Source: CAVYUC01 sp963783085 (lineage in GTDB: Bacteria > Bacteroidota > Bacteroidia > Bacteroidales > Prolixibacteraceae). From it: 64,000 nt of DNA. Position 1 is the stretch's first letter. Every line of letters begins with the position of its first letter. Shown piece after piece: positions 42,811-52,179 of the stretch. The DNA lies in assembly GCA_963783085.1 (NCBI GenBank), contig CAWAMJ010000016.1:1-64000 (forward strand), given 5' to 3'. A program made the translations under genes and the position numbers. Below the pieces are notes generated by a model. The model was not told where the DNA came from, ran no database searches, and saw nothing but the letters and a program-made list of their open reading frames with translations.

Positions 42811-43650
42811 TTACAATGAAAATTCATCAGCAAAGCGATAGCTGTTTGCCAGCTCTTCAATTAATTTTTTCAGCAATTCGTCGCCCGTTTTCTTATCTAA
42901 TTTCAACCACCTTTCAATCATCATTAATTTAATGGTATGGCTCAATATTTTTTCTATCGAAAACCAGTAAAAAAATGAATGCTCATCCAGCCAGTTCCAT
43001 CTGATTTTATCCAGCTCTTTTTCCTTTTCCCCTATATTACGATCGGATTCAGCAATTTTGAAAATCGTTTCAGCTTCAGGAAGGTAATCCTGGTAAATTT
43101 CCGGCTGCAGCTTTTTTTCAGCCAGTAATTTTCTGACTTCGTCGAAGCCGTGAACAACAACCAGTTGTTGGCACAATGTGTAATTATAATTGAGGCTGTT
43201 TCGGGTTATTAGTATGTTTTTAAGGTACAGTTCGAACTGAAACCAATCGTTCAGAAACTCGTTTTTTGTTTTCAGCGCAAATTCATAAAACATACTGGTT
43301 AATTTATTCTCTGCCTGAACATTCCATTCGTTTGATTCGCGATTTTTTGCCCATTCTATGTAGTGAACCATATAATCAGGAAGTGCATCAGGTTGCTGAA
43401 TTTGAGATTCTAAAAATTCGCGGCGGAAATTTCCCGGTTCGTTAAACGGCTCGTCAATTTTGAAAAGAAGATTGATGAGGTTTTTATTATCGTTGGGCAA
43501 AAAAAGTAACCGAACCAGTTTAAAATCTGCCGGATGCAGTATTGCCTCCAGTTCAGCCTTAAATTCCGCGACTTCCGGAATCGCTTTGTCTTCGCTGAAA
43601 AACAGATCGGGCAGGCCCGCCACCAAACAATAATATTTGTTTTTAAACAT
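42811..43650 (-). CDS. DUF2764 protein, V-ATPase subunit C-like
   Basis: About 279 residues. DUF2764 proteins occupy the place of subunit C in V-ATPase operons of Bacteroidota, spirochaetes and chlamydiae, between E and A. Seen: MFKNKYYCLVAGLPDLFFSE at the start, then an all-helical protein with LPDYMVHYIEWA, WFQFELYLKNILITRNSLNYN and WLDEHSFFYWFSIEKILSHTIKLMMIERW. It probably links the peripheral stalks or rotor to the membrane part; the exact role is inferred from position. The ATG at 43650 begins the conserved part; an upstream ATG (43701) adds a basic stretch. Confidence 0.85.
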   Translation of the reverse strand: MFKNKYYCLVAGLPDLFFSEDKAIPEVAEFKAELEAILHPADFKLVRLLFLPNDNKNLINLLFKIDEPFNEPGNFRREFLESQIQQPDALPDYMVHYIEWAKNRESNEWNVQAENKLTSMFYEFALKTKNEFLNDWFQFELYLKNILITRNSLNYNYTLCQQLVVVHGFDEVRKLLAEKKLQPEIYQDYLPEAETIFKIAESDRNIGEKEKELDKIRWNWLDEHSFFYWFSIEKILSHTIKLMMIERWLKLDKKTGDELLKKLIEELANSYRFADEFSL

Positions 43651-43781
43651 CACCGGTTTTTTTTTAATGATTTTCCGGAAATTTAATTCCAATACATTCA
43701 AATCCCGGTGTACGCGGTTTCTCTCAGATTGGTTTTTTCACGACTTTTTCGGGTGCAGCAATTTAACCGATCGTTTTGCTG

Positions 43782-44417
43782 CTAATCTTTTTCAGATTTG
43801 TCTCCGGATTCAAACAACAAAGTTCTGGTTCGTTCTTTAAAATAGTTTTTGAAATAATTTTCGAAATCGTTTTCGGAGAAACTTATAATGTAACTTCCAT
43901 CTTTCGGACCGATTTTAAAACCCTTTCTTGTTTTATCGTCAAATCCGATTTCGATGGTTTTATTCAGCATGTTATGAATTTCTGACTCAAAATATTCTGA
44001 GAATTCTTGTTCATCTTTTTCAGGTAGAAGTATTTTCAGCCCGGTTATTTCCGGTTGTTGCGGGTTCCACTTTTCAATTGCTGTGTGTATAATTTTTTTA
44101 ACAAAATCCTTGTCATCAAAGGCTTCTTTTACAGGTTTTTCGATTGGCGAGGCTGTTATCGATGCTACAATCCGTTGTTTCAATTTGCTGGTAAACTGGC
44201 GGGCTGCCAATTGCATCTCCGACTCCACATTTTTCCGGATTTCCTGCGCTTCTTTTTCAGCCTGCCCCGTTATTTCGTTTTTATCGTTTTTTGCCTTTTC
44301 AACAATTTCTGTGGCTTCCTTTTTGGCATCAGCAATAATTTTTTCGGCGTCGGCTTTGGCTTTGTCGACACCTTCCTGGTAAATTTTCTGCGTTATTTCC
44401 TGAATTTTGTCTGTCAT
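43782..44417 (-). CDS. atpE: V-type ATPase subunit E (peripheral stalk)
   Basis: About 211 residues: a long, highly charged helix (KIQEITQKIYQEGVDKAKADAEKIIADAKKEA and onward to about 90) followed by a globular head (ITGLKILLPEKDEQEF, DGSYIISFSENDFENYFKNYF). This is the E-subunit plan; G, its usual helical partner, is not seen in the operon. The ATG at 44417 is 22 bases after the Usp stop; an earlier ATG (44450) would overlap the Usp gene. Confidence 0.88.
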   Translation of the reverse strand: MTDKIQEITQKIYQEGVDKAKADAEKIIADAKKEATEIVEKAKNDKNEITGQAEKEAQEIRKNVESEMQLAARQFTSKLKQRIVASITASPIEKPVKEAFDDKDFVKKIIHTAIEKWNPQQPEITGLKILLPEKDEQEFSEYFESEIHNMLNKTIEIGFDDKTRKGFKIGPKDGSYIISFSENDFENYFKNYFKERTRTLLFESGDKSEKD

Positions 44418-44439
44418 TTTCAAACTGATAAACGAAATT

Positions 44440-45297
44440 TTACGATTCAAAATCTACGGGCAGCGGATGGATTGACCTTCCGACGGTGAACACCGGCATC
44501 TTGCATTCGTGTACAACTGTTGAAACAAAACGGCCAATTTGCGCTCCGGCCAGCACCGATTCCTGGTGTGTCCGGATAACAACCAGATCGGGTTTTTCAT
44601 CGCGGATAAAATTGAGAATTGCCTCGGTTTTATCCTTTTTAAAAACTTTCAAAACTTCAATGTCGCATGCTATGCCTCTTTCTGTCAGCATATTTCTTAT
44701 GTTGTCCGCATTTCTGTAGGCCAGACTTTTGCTTTCCTGAATATCAACATTCAAAGCGGAAACAATACGAACTTCGGCGCCAAATTTTTTCGCAAAAAAA
44801 GTAGTCCAGCGAAGCTTTTTTTTGGTTGACTGGGAAATATCGATCGGAACGGCAATTTTCTTTATTTTACCAACAGAATGGTTTTTATCCATCACCAAAA
44901 CCGGACAAAACGCGCGGCTTACGATTTTGTCAATTTCGGCGCGGGTGGAAGAACCATCGTTTTTGCATACCACCATAAATTCGTAACCGCCGTTTTTTGA
45001 TTCAGATCGAAGAATGTTGAGTTTTCTCCCGGTTTTTACCCGCGGTATTAATTTAACAGGGACATTATTTTTTACTGTTTTTTCCAAAAATTGACGCAAC
45101 TGCTCCCATGCAACTTTTTTTGCAATTTCCATTTTCTTGCGCTTGAAAATTTTCCCGAAACCGGATATTTTCAGGATGTTTAAAATGAAGATGCGCATTT
45201 TCAGCGACCTGTTGAACTGCAGAACAGCATGAAAAAAAGGTGCACTTTCAGCAGTTGGGGAAATAAGCGTGATAATGCTGTTAGACCTGTACTTCAT
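44440..45297 (-). CDS. Universal stress protein heading the V-ATPase operon
   Basis: 285 residues with two Usp-like halves. The first (1-135) starts IITLISPTAESAPFFHAVLQF and ends RAFCPVLVMDK; the second (about 140-275) has KKIAVPIDISQSTKKKLRWTTFFA, and the loop IRTHQESVLAGAQIGRFVSTVVHECKMPVF, which departs from the G-x2-G-x9-G-S/T ATP-binding pattern, so nucleotide binding is doubtful. With the second Usp gene at 38539 it brackets the catalytic part of the operon. It is the first gene; its promoter in 45298-45558 was not identified. Confidence 0.8.
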   Translation of the reverse strand: MKYRSNSIITLISPTAESAPFFHAVLQFNRSLKMRIFILNILKISGFGKIFKRKKMEIAKKVAWEQLRQFLEKTVKNNVPVKLIPRVKTGRKLNILRSESKNGGYEFMVVCKNDGSSTRAEIDKIVSRAFCPVLVMDKNHSVGKIKKIAVPIDISQSTKKKLRWTTFFAKKFGAEVRIVSALNVDIQESKSLAYRNADNIRNMLTERGIACDIEVLKVFKKDKTEAILNFIRDEKPDLVVIRTHQESVLAGAQIGRFVSTVVHECKMPVFTVGRSIHPLPVDFES

Positions 45298-45558
45298 ACC
45301 GCAGAAATTTTGGTTGAAATTTCCCGGTTAATTTCGGTTAAATCTCAATTCCGGTTTCCATACAAGATACAAAATTTATGTGCTTCGGGAATAAAACATA
45401 TTGCATAACATATCGAATAATTATGGAAGTAATTTCAAACAGTTTGAGTGTTAGCGGATGCAAAATCCGGACTTGACGATTAACGGCCAGCACTTTCGGG
45501 GCCGGTTGTAACACCGGTTTATGTTTGCTATCTTTCGCAAGCAGAAATTTTTTAAATA

Positions 45559-46044
45559 ATGCCACAGCTAATCAATCGTTTTTCCAACGGCAGGTTTATT
45601 GAATTTGATAAAGGAAGTTTCGACGAATGGTGTGTTTTTCTTTCGAAGCGCAACGGCGAACGGTTCGCGCCTTCTGATGTGTTTTATTTCTCGCGGCTGA
45701 ACAAACTTGCTGACATTTACGGGCGCCGGAAAATCTACGATGATTTTGTGGTGATTTACAACCGTGCCAATTCCGCCATCAATACCACTGTTTTGCAATT
45801 GATTTCACTGCTGAGCAGCGAATACAGGAAAAATTCGCTTGAAATGGAAATCTGGTTTAACGTATTGTACGCCGGCATGGTAGCAGAAGAAAACAAGAAA
45901 AAAGCAGTGCTGAAAAAACGGGTAAAACGGCTGGGAATGCACCAGTTGCTGATTGATGGCGCCAGCCCGGAGGAAGCTGCCGGTTTTAGCAAAGGGAAAA
46001 AATGGAAAGAACTGGATTTAATTATGCTGGCAAAAGGTTTCTGA
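45559..46044 (+). CDS. Conserved hypothetical protein
   Basis: 161-residue soluble protein without signal peptide or known catalytic motif. It starts PQLINRFSNGRFIEFDKGSFDEWCVFL, has a helical middle (FSRLNKLADIYGRRKIYDDFVVIYNR, then EIWFNVLYAGMVAEENKKKAVL) and ends in a basic helix and FSKGKKWKELDLIMLAKGF. From memory such proteins are common as single genes in Bacteroidota, but no function is known. Its stop is directly adjacent to the stop of the convergent secreted protein gene. Confidence 0.75.
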   Translation: MPQLINRFSNGRFIEFDKGSFDEWCVFLSKRNGERFAPSDVFYFSRLNKLADIYGRRKIYDDFVVIYNRANSAINTTVLQLISLLSSEYRKNSLEMEIWFNVLYAGMVAEENKKKAVLKKRVKRLGMHQLLIDGASPEEAAGFSKGKKWKELDLIMLAKGF

Positions 46045-46836
46045 CTATTCCCGTACCTTCAGCGGAATTTTCAAATCATTCACAATAATATCCTTCACTT
46101 CGTTTATGTTGGCATGTCCATATACATTGGCAATGTATGGCAATACTTGTTCATAATACACAAAGGTGGAATTGTTTTCCGCGCTTTCATTAAAAAAAAC
46201 CGAAAGTTCCTCAGACAACGTTTTTCTCGATACTTTTTTCAGTTTGAAATCGCCGATCCTGGTTTTGCCGCCATTTTGCACGTAGGTCATTACCACATTT
46301 TCACCATTGTTTCCGGGTTGCAGATAAAATGAATTTCCATCAATTTTAACCGGCACCGCGTCACCGTCTGATATCTGTTCCACGTTAAAAAAGTGGGAAC
46401 TGTCGAGTTTGATGTTCTCCGGATTCACACTAAACTTTCCCTGTCCAATGATCAAAACACTGTCTTTGAAAAATCCCATCAAATCGTAAATGTCTTCAAA
46501 ATAAGAACTGTTCTCCATGAGGCCTCGTGTGGCGGTTTGGTAGTACTTGTTCTGCGGAATAACGGCGTTTTTCAGCGAAGTAAGCAAACCCGACGAACCT
46601 TCATGATGTTTTTCCGGCGACAATAAAAAATAACCGTTGTTTGGCGACAACAGGTAAATTTTATCGGTTGGCGCCGAGAATGTCACTGTACTTTCTGAAG
46701 TCAGTTTATCACCGGTTTTCAGTTCCTGGTCATTTAAAAATGCTTTTCCTTCTACTTTAATTACGTAAAAATTTTGTGCATAAACTGATGCACAAAAAGC
46801 GAAACAAAACATGGATACAAAAAAAATTGTTTTCAT
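46045..46836 (-). CDS. Secreted protein of the CHASE2/CHAT cassette, unknown function
   Basis: 263 residues with a cleavable signal peptide (ending SVYAQ). The N-terminal 60 residues (FYVIKVEGKAFLNDQELKTGDKLT then STVTFSAPTDKIYLLSP) look like a FecR-like or SH3-like envelope beta domain. The rest has a helical part (DLMGFFKDSVLIIGQGKFSV) and a beta domain that ends in a helix-rich tail. No catalytic motif. Located 75 bases downstream of the CHASE2 gene on the same strand, so probably co-transcribed, and 1.4 kb from the divergent CHAT arm. Confidence 0.65.
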   Translation of the reverse strand: MKTIFFVSMFCFAFCASVYAQNFYVIKVEGKAFLNDQELKTGDKLTSESTVTFSAPTDKIYLLSPNNGYFLLSPEKHHEGSSGLLTSLKNAVIPQNKYYQTATRGLMENSSYFEDIYDLMGFFKDSVLIIGQGKFSVNPENIKLDSSHFFNVEQISDGDAVPVKIDGNSFYLQPGNNGENVVMTYVQNGGKTRIGDFKLKKVSRKTLSEELSVFFNESAENNSTFVYYEQVLPYIANVYGHANINEVKDIIVNDLKIPLKVRE

Positions 46837-46911
46837 TTTTGAATGTTTTAAGTTAGACTTCTAAATTCCAAATCCTGCTTTTCATAACGTACGCGGGTTT
46901 CAACATTCGGT

Positions 46912-48150
46912 TCAAAAATTCCACTGATATTTGTTTTTGAGGAATTCCAACAGAAACTCAACCAGTTTGAGATAAATAAAGAACACCAGAATGTTAATGT
47001 GAATATTAAAAAACAAGTACGAGATAAATGTCAGCACCACCAGGAACAACATTTCATCGAGTGAATCGAGCAGAAAAAGAATCCACCCCGATTTAAACTT
47101 TCTTTTTACCAGGTCGAGCAAAGTAAATCCCTTGCCTTTTAGCAAACGAAATGAAATCCAGCTAAAACCGATGATCATGAGCAGCAGCCAAACCGGATTT
47201 ATTACATTTTCGTTGTGTAAAAGGGTGAGATAGGCGTTGTACACAATCAACAGTCCGGGCATTATTCCGAAAGCCGTTTTGTGCATGTCATTGTTGAAAT
47301 CGCCCACGATGATCAGCTTTCCTGCAAAAAGCTTTTCCCGGTCCTGTTCGTCCATCAGCGGCCCCAGGGTAGTTAATGTGGCCAAATGATGGAGAGCATA
47401 GTTCGATTCCGAAAGATCGTTTCCCACTTTAAAATCTTCCATTCTCACTTTAAAATCGGTAATTGGCGCCTTTAAACTCAGCTTTTTCCCGTCGCGGTAA
47501 AACAGGCTTCCCCTGGTAATTTTGTTGCCCGACACTTTTTCATATATCACGGTTGGCAGCGTTTTTCGGCCATTGAACATTACCGGATACTTGAAATACA
47601 TTCCCGCCGCCGAAGTGTACGTGGCCAGCGCGAATGGGAGGTCGAGCACCGGCTTTATATATTTGTCGCCACTTTCAAGATGGCTGGCGCCTACCACTTT
47701 TTCGGCAAAAAAATGAAACTGCTGCTGCAACAGCGAATCCTTTTCCGACGGATAATCAAAAAGCATATCAAGCACCACCAGCCTTATTTCATCTTTGTAA
47801 GGCGCCATAAGCGCAAGAAGTTGCGAAAGTTGTTCCCGGTTTGTAATTTCAATTTTAGTGGGCTCAACAGAAAGCGGATCCAGGTCAATCTTTATTTCCA
47901 CCTTCGACTGCGCTGTGTTCACAAACAACACATTCGACGGCGGCGGCTTCGGATCGATGTTCATCACTACTTTTTTAATCAGCGAAGTCCATTTAATCAA
48001 AAAAGCCTCGTCGCCAAATGTATATGTCATCCCCAGCCACACGTAACCCAGTCCCAGCAATAAAAAACTATGTAAAACACTGATCAGGATTAGCAGAAGC
48101 AACTTTGGGAGTTTTGTCAGGCCAGCTAAATTTTTCTTCAATGAATTCAT
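46912..48150 (-). CDS. CHASE2-domain membrane sensor without an output domain
   Basis: 412 residues. One membrane helix near the N-terminus (LLLLILISVLHSFLLLGLGYVWLG), an extracytoplasmic CHASE2 domain (about 50-310; VLFVNTAQSK, QLSQLLALMAPYKDEIRLVVLDMLFDYPSE and IIVGDFNNDMHKTAFGIMPGLLIVYNAYLTLLH are the CHASE2 hallmarks), then about three membrane helices to the C-terminus. CHASE2 normally senses an external signal and feeds a kinase, cyclase or CHAT domain; here no cytoplasmic output domain follows. A divergent gene pair with an exported CHAT protein starts 99 bases away. Confidence 0.8.
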   Translation of the reverse strand: MNSLKKNLAGLTKLPKLLLLILISVLHSFLLLGLGYVWLGMTYTFGDEAFLIKWTSLIKKVVMNIDPKPPPSNVLFVNTAQSKVEIKIDLDPLSVEPTKIEITNREQLSQLLALMAPYKDEIRLVVLDMLFDYPSEKDSLLQQQFHFFAEKVVGASHLESGDKYIKPVLDLPFALATYTSAAGMYFKYPVMFNGRKTLPTVIYEKVSGNKITRGSLFYRDGKKLSLKAPITDFKVRMEDFKVGNDLSESNYALHHLATLTTLGPLMDEQDREKLFAGKLIIVGDFNNDMHKTAFGIMPGLLIVYNAYLTLLHNENVINPVWLLLMIIGFSWISFRLLKGKGFTLLDLVKRKFKSGWILFLLDSLDEMLFLVVLTFISYLFFNIHINILVFFIYLKLVEFLLEFLKNKYQWNF

Positions 48151-48249
48151 GCAAATCGCTAAAAATCATTTTTTTAGGTGAACAATTTAGAGTTGTAAAT
48201 GTTGCAAAAAAAGACTAAATAGTTTTAAATTACCTTTTAAAAAACGACC

Positions 48250-49029
48250 ATGAAAAAACTGACTTTTCTGTTCCTGTTCATTGCAACCTCCACCTTCGGC
48301 CAACCCAAACTTCAGCACCTGAAATTCGATAATGAACGTTACTTTTATTTACGACAACCCGGCGCAAGAAATAATTCGGTTATAGCCACCGTAGATGTTT
48401 TAATTCCGGGTGTTGAACTTGTGTCGACTGATAACAGGGGCTCGGCAAAACTGAGAAACGGCCAAACGTTCAGGAATGCGCCGGGGAGGCCTTTTTACCT
48501 GCTGGCGGTACCTTTACTTTATGAGGTATCTTCCGGAAGTAATTCATCGGTATACCGGTTTGGGCCCAATGGCGGGGAAAATGATTTTAACAGCGCTGAA
48601 ATTACGATTAGCCGGACCGGCGCAGGGAACCAGTCTGCCAGTCCGGGAAATTACATCGAGCCTCCGGTCAGGTTCGGCATTGAAGACAATGAATTGTATT
48701 CCTTTCCGTCTTCAGTTGCATACAACAACCAAACCTACCTGAAAGTGAATGCATCGAAACAGGAGCCGGCGACTATTGCCATCAACCGGGAACCAAACAG
48801 GGGCAACACGTATGTATGTATTTTTAACGAAAAGGGAAACCTGCTGACGGCGCTTGATCCAAAAAATCCCGGGAATAACGTGCCCCGGCAAAGTTTTACA
48901 ACGGCTGAAAATGTGTATGTGATTCCTGTCATCGGGCGAAAAATAGTGAAAGAAAACGGCCGCGACAGGGTGGTTTTTGAAGTGGGTGATCCACGGGAAA
49001 GTGCAGTGATTGAGATTTTTGAAGAATAA
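48250..49029 (+). CDS. Secreted protein encoded just before the CHAT gene
   Basis: 259 residues with signal peptide (ending TFGQ). The mature part is beta-rich: FDNERYFYLRQPGARNNSVIATVDVLIPGVELVSTDNRG, a YEVSSGSNSSVYRFGPNG segment, GIEDNELYSFPSSVAYNNQTYLKVNASKQEPATI, and KIVKENGRDRVVFEVGDPRESAVIEIFEE. No known domain or active site recognised; the second half looks like a repeated beta domain. The stop and the start of the CHAT gene share one base (TAATG), so it is coupled to the CHAT protein and is a likely partner or ligand-binding subunit. Confidence 0.7.
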   Translation: MKKLTFLFLFIATSTFGQPKLQHLKFDNERYFYLRQPGARNNSVIATVDVLIPGVELVSTDNRGSAKLRNGQTFRNAPGRPFYLLAVPLLYEVSSGSNSSVYRFGPNGGENDFNSAEITISRTGAGNQSASPGNYIEPPVRFGIEDNELYSFPSSVAYNNQTYLKVNASKQEPATIAINREPNRGNTYVCIFNEKGNLLTALDPKNPGNNVPRQSFTTAENVYVIPVIGRKIVKENGRDRVVFEVGDPRESAVIEIFEE

Positions 49030-52000
49030 TGCGTATAGTAAAATGTATAATTTTCATCATTATTCTCCTGAACCAACCGGCAGCTCATGCACAGCCGGTA
49101 ACATCGCTCAATGCCATCGAAATGGCATACAAAAATCATAACCGCGAAGAAGTTAACCGTTTGTATTTGCAGGTATCGGAAAATCTTTCGCCCGGAAAAA
49201 CCGGTCAGCCTGAATTTACCCGGTTTATCAAAATATCGCACGAGCTTTCCAGTTCCGGATACGCTAAAACCGTGATTTCAGGCCTCGCAGAAAACATTCA
49301 TCAGAACCAACTGGCAGCTAAAAGACACAGAGGTGTTTATACTTCTTTGTTAACGGAACTGGGGTATGCATATTTTTATGATTTTCAGTATGCCAAAGCC
49401 GATTCGGTGTTGCAAAAGGCGCTGTTTATTCAGCAACAATCGCCAAAAACACCGCCGCTTAAATTTGCCTACACGTGTAATTTGCTCGGCTACATCCACC
49501 GGCAGCTGGGAAATTACGATCAGGCCATCGATTATTTCGAAAAAGCAAAAGCTATAAGAATCAAAGAACTGGGGGAAGATAATCCGCTGGTGGGTAGCAT
49601 TTACAATAATTTAGGCCTGGTGTATAAAAACAGGTATGAATTTGATAAAGCACTAGCCAATTTTGAAAAAGCAGTGGAAATAAAAAACAAAAGCAACGAC
49701 TCCACGGTGTACAACAATTATGTAAACATTGGCGCTTTGCTGAGCATGCTCGGAAATTATTCGTTGGCGCTCGAGTATTATGAAAAAGCTGAAAAAGTAC
49801 TTCAGAATCTCGATGATCAGGAAAAGCTGGCAGATTTGTATTCGAACATGGGTGTGGCGTATAATTACCTCAGGGCCAGCAAGGAATCGTACGAATATCA
49901 CCAGAAGGCATTAACAATTTACACCGCCGCTTTGGGTAGCAAAAGCGAGAAAATCAGTAATGTTTACCAGAATCTGGCGAATGTATTCGATGAATTGGGT
50001 GATCGGCCGAACGAACAAAAAGCCATTGAAAAGGCGCTGGCGCTTGATGAGTCCATATACGGCGACGGAAATCCGGAGTTGGCGCCGCTTTACAATAACC
50101 TCGGTTTGCTGTACCGCGACAACGGCGTTTTCGGCAAGTCGCTGGAATATTTGAACCAGGCTAAACGTATTTATCAGCAGTCGGCAAACAAACAGCCCGA
50201 AAAATATTTGAATACAATCAGCAATATTGGTGAAACATACCGGATGATGAATGTTCCCGATTCGGCAATAAGTTATTTTCAGGAAGCGCTGCTGAATCAA
50301 CGGAAACTGTATGGCGGAAAACATCCGTACCTCGCTTTTTCATGTAACAAACTGGCCGAGATTTACTATTCGCAAAAAAAATACGAATTGGCCGATTCTT
50401 TTATTGAACAGGCATTTGCGGCAAATATATCGGTGGATAAACCGGGTGGAGTGCCTGTCGGTTTCGATCCTTCCTATCTTTTTGAGAGCTACCTGTGCCA
50501 GGGAAAAATTTTTACTCCTGTCCGGAACTGGCCGAAAAAACGGGCAGAAATGTGATGGCGGTTTTTCACAGCGCGGATTCGGTGCTTTCTGCGCAACGAA
50601 ATTTTATGTTCAGCAAAGTTGATAAAATTAATCTGGCCCGCAACTCCAAACGCTTGGCCGGCGCTGTGCTCGAGAGTTTATGGCAAACGCATGAAATGCA
50701 AAACCCGCTGGAACTGGAGTCGGCATTCCGGTACATCGAAAAGAGCAAAAACCTGGTTCTTCTTCAATCAATTTCGGTTAATCAGGGAAAAGGATTTGCC
50801 GGAATTCCGGATTCCGTGTTACGCCGCGAAGAAAAAGTTCTGGGTACTATTCATTTTTTCAATCATCAGATTGAAATGGAAAAAGACAGTGTTCAAAAGG
50901 CTGAGTTGCAAGGCAAATTATTCGAACACCTGCAGGCGCATAAAGAACTGGTTGAATACCTGGAAAAAGAGTTTCCGGAATATTACCACTTGAAATACAA
51001 TGAAGAAGTTCCGACAATTGCCGATGTTCAGGATCATTTGGATGATGAAACAGTGGTGTTGAGTTATTTTACCGGCAGTAATGTGGTTTACCGGTATGCC
51101 ATCACCAAAAACAACTTCTCGCTGGTGAAATTACCGGTCGAAAATTTTGATGATTTGCTTACCGGCATGCGAAAAGGAATCATGTACCGGCTGAATGGGA
51201 TATACATCGAAAAAGCGCGCCAGTTGTACCGGCTGCTTATTCCCGACAATATTCCCAAAGAAGCCGGAAACCTGGTTATTATTCCCGACGGTAATTTGTC
51301 GTTGTTGCCTTTTGAAGCGCTTTTGCAGAACGACGAAGATGGGAATTCATCTCCCGGCCGGTGGTCGTATCTCCTGAACCGTTTCAACATCAGTTATTCT
51401 CCATCGTTTGCGCTGTGGCTGAAACTTCGCCAGCCTTCGCCACCGGCGTTAATAAAAAACAGCATGCTGGCTTTTGCACCGGTTTTTACCCGCGAAACGG
51501 AATCGGGATTAACCAGTATAGAACCAGATCATGGGCCTTATTTTTCGGCTTATAACTTAAGTTTAAATGATTTTGGCCTCGCCCCGTTAAAAGAGTCGGA
51601 AAACGAAGTGACGGAAGTCTGCGGGTTGTTTCAAAATAATTCATCGAAATCAGGATTGTATTTGTTTTCAGAGGCTTCCGAAAAAAACTTTTGTTTGCAA
51701 CCGCTCGATCAATTTAATTTTATTCATATTGCCACACATGGTTTCGTCAATAAAATCAATCCCGAACTTTCCGGACTGCTGTTTGCCCCGGTGCAGGATT
51801 CCGGATACGACAATATTCTGTACACCGGCGAAATATATAACCTGAAATTAAATGCCGATCTGGTAACGCTTTCTGCCTGCGACACCGGAATGGGAAAAAT
51901 CGCAGAAGGAGAGGGGCTGCTGGGATTCTCGAGGGCATTTCTCTATTCCGGCGCCAAAAACCTGATGCTTTCGCTGTGGAAAGTAAACGATGTTTCCACT

Positions 52001-52147
52001 TCTGAATTAATGGTGGATTTTTATTCAGGCGTTCTCGATCGAAATGAACCGTTTGCTGCATCGCTTGCAACAGCCAAAAAAGACCTGATAAAAGCCGGGT
52101 TCAGCCATCCGTTTTACTGGGCCCCATTTATTCTGATAGGAGAGTAG
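49029..52147 (+). CDS. Exported TPR-CHAT (caspase-like) protein, frameshifted once
   Basis: Two overlapping frames (49029-50555 and about 50495-52147) give one protein of about 1,040 residues. Signal peptide (NQPAAHAQ), then at least eight TPR-type repeats (YTCNLLGYIHRQLGNYDQAIDYFEKAKAI, IYNNLGLVYKNRYEFDKALANFEKAVEI, and others), a helical middle, and a C-terminal CHAT domain with the catalytic pair: His in HIATHGF (codon 51737-51739) and Cys in LSACDTG (codon 51878-51880). CHAT domains are caspase-fold peptidases. The frames switch at the A5T5 tract 50504-50513; one added base restores LCQGKNFYSCPELAEKTG. Whether the break is real, phase-variable or a read error is open. It follows a coupled secreted protein gene. 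Confidence 0.82.
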
Positions 52148-52179
52148 GCGCGAACAATTAGTTTTGCCCGGTGATCCAT

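Noticed and set aside
45338..45565. 75-codon frame upstream of the V-ATPase operon
   Set aside because: No recognisable features, overlaps the start of the neighbouring plus-strand gene and lies in the likely promoter region.
50504..50513. Classic programmed -1 frameshift site in the CHAT gene
   Set aside because: The tract does not fit X-XXY-YYZ in the upstream frame; only a weak slip on AAA is possible, so it is left as an open question rather than annotated.
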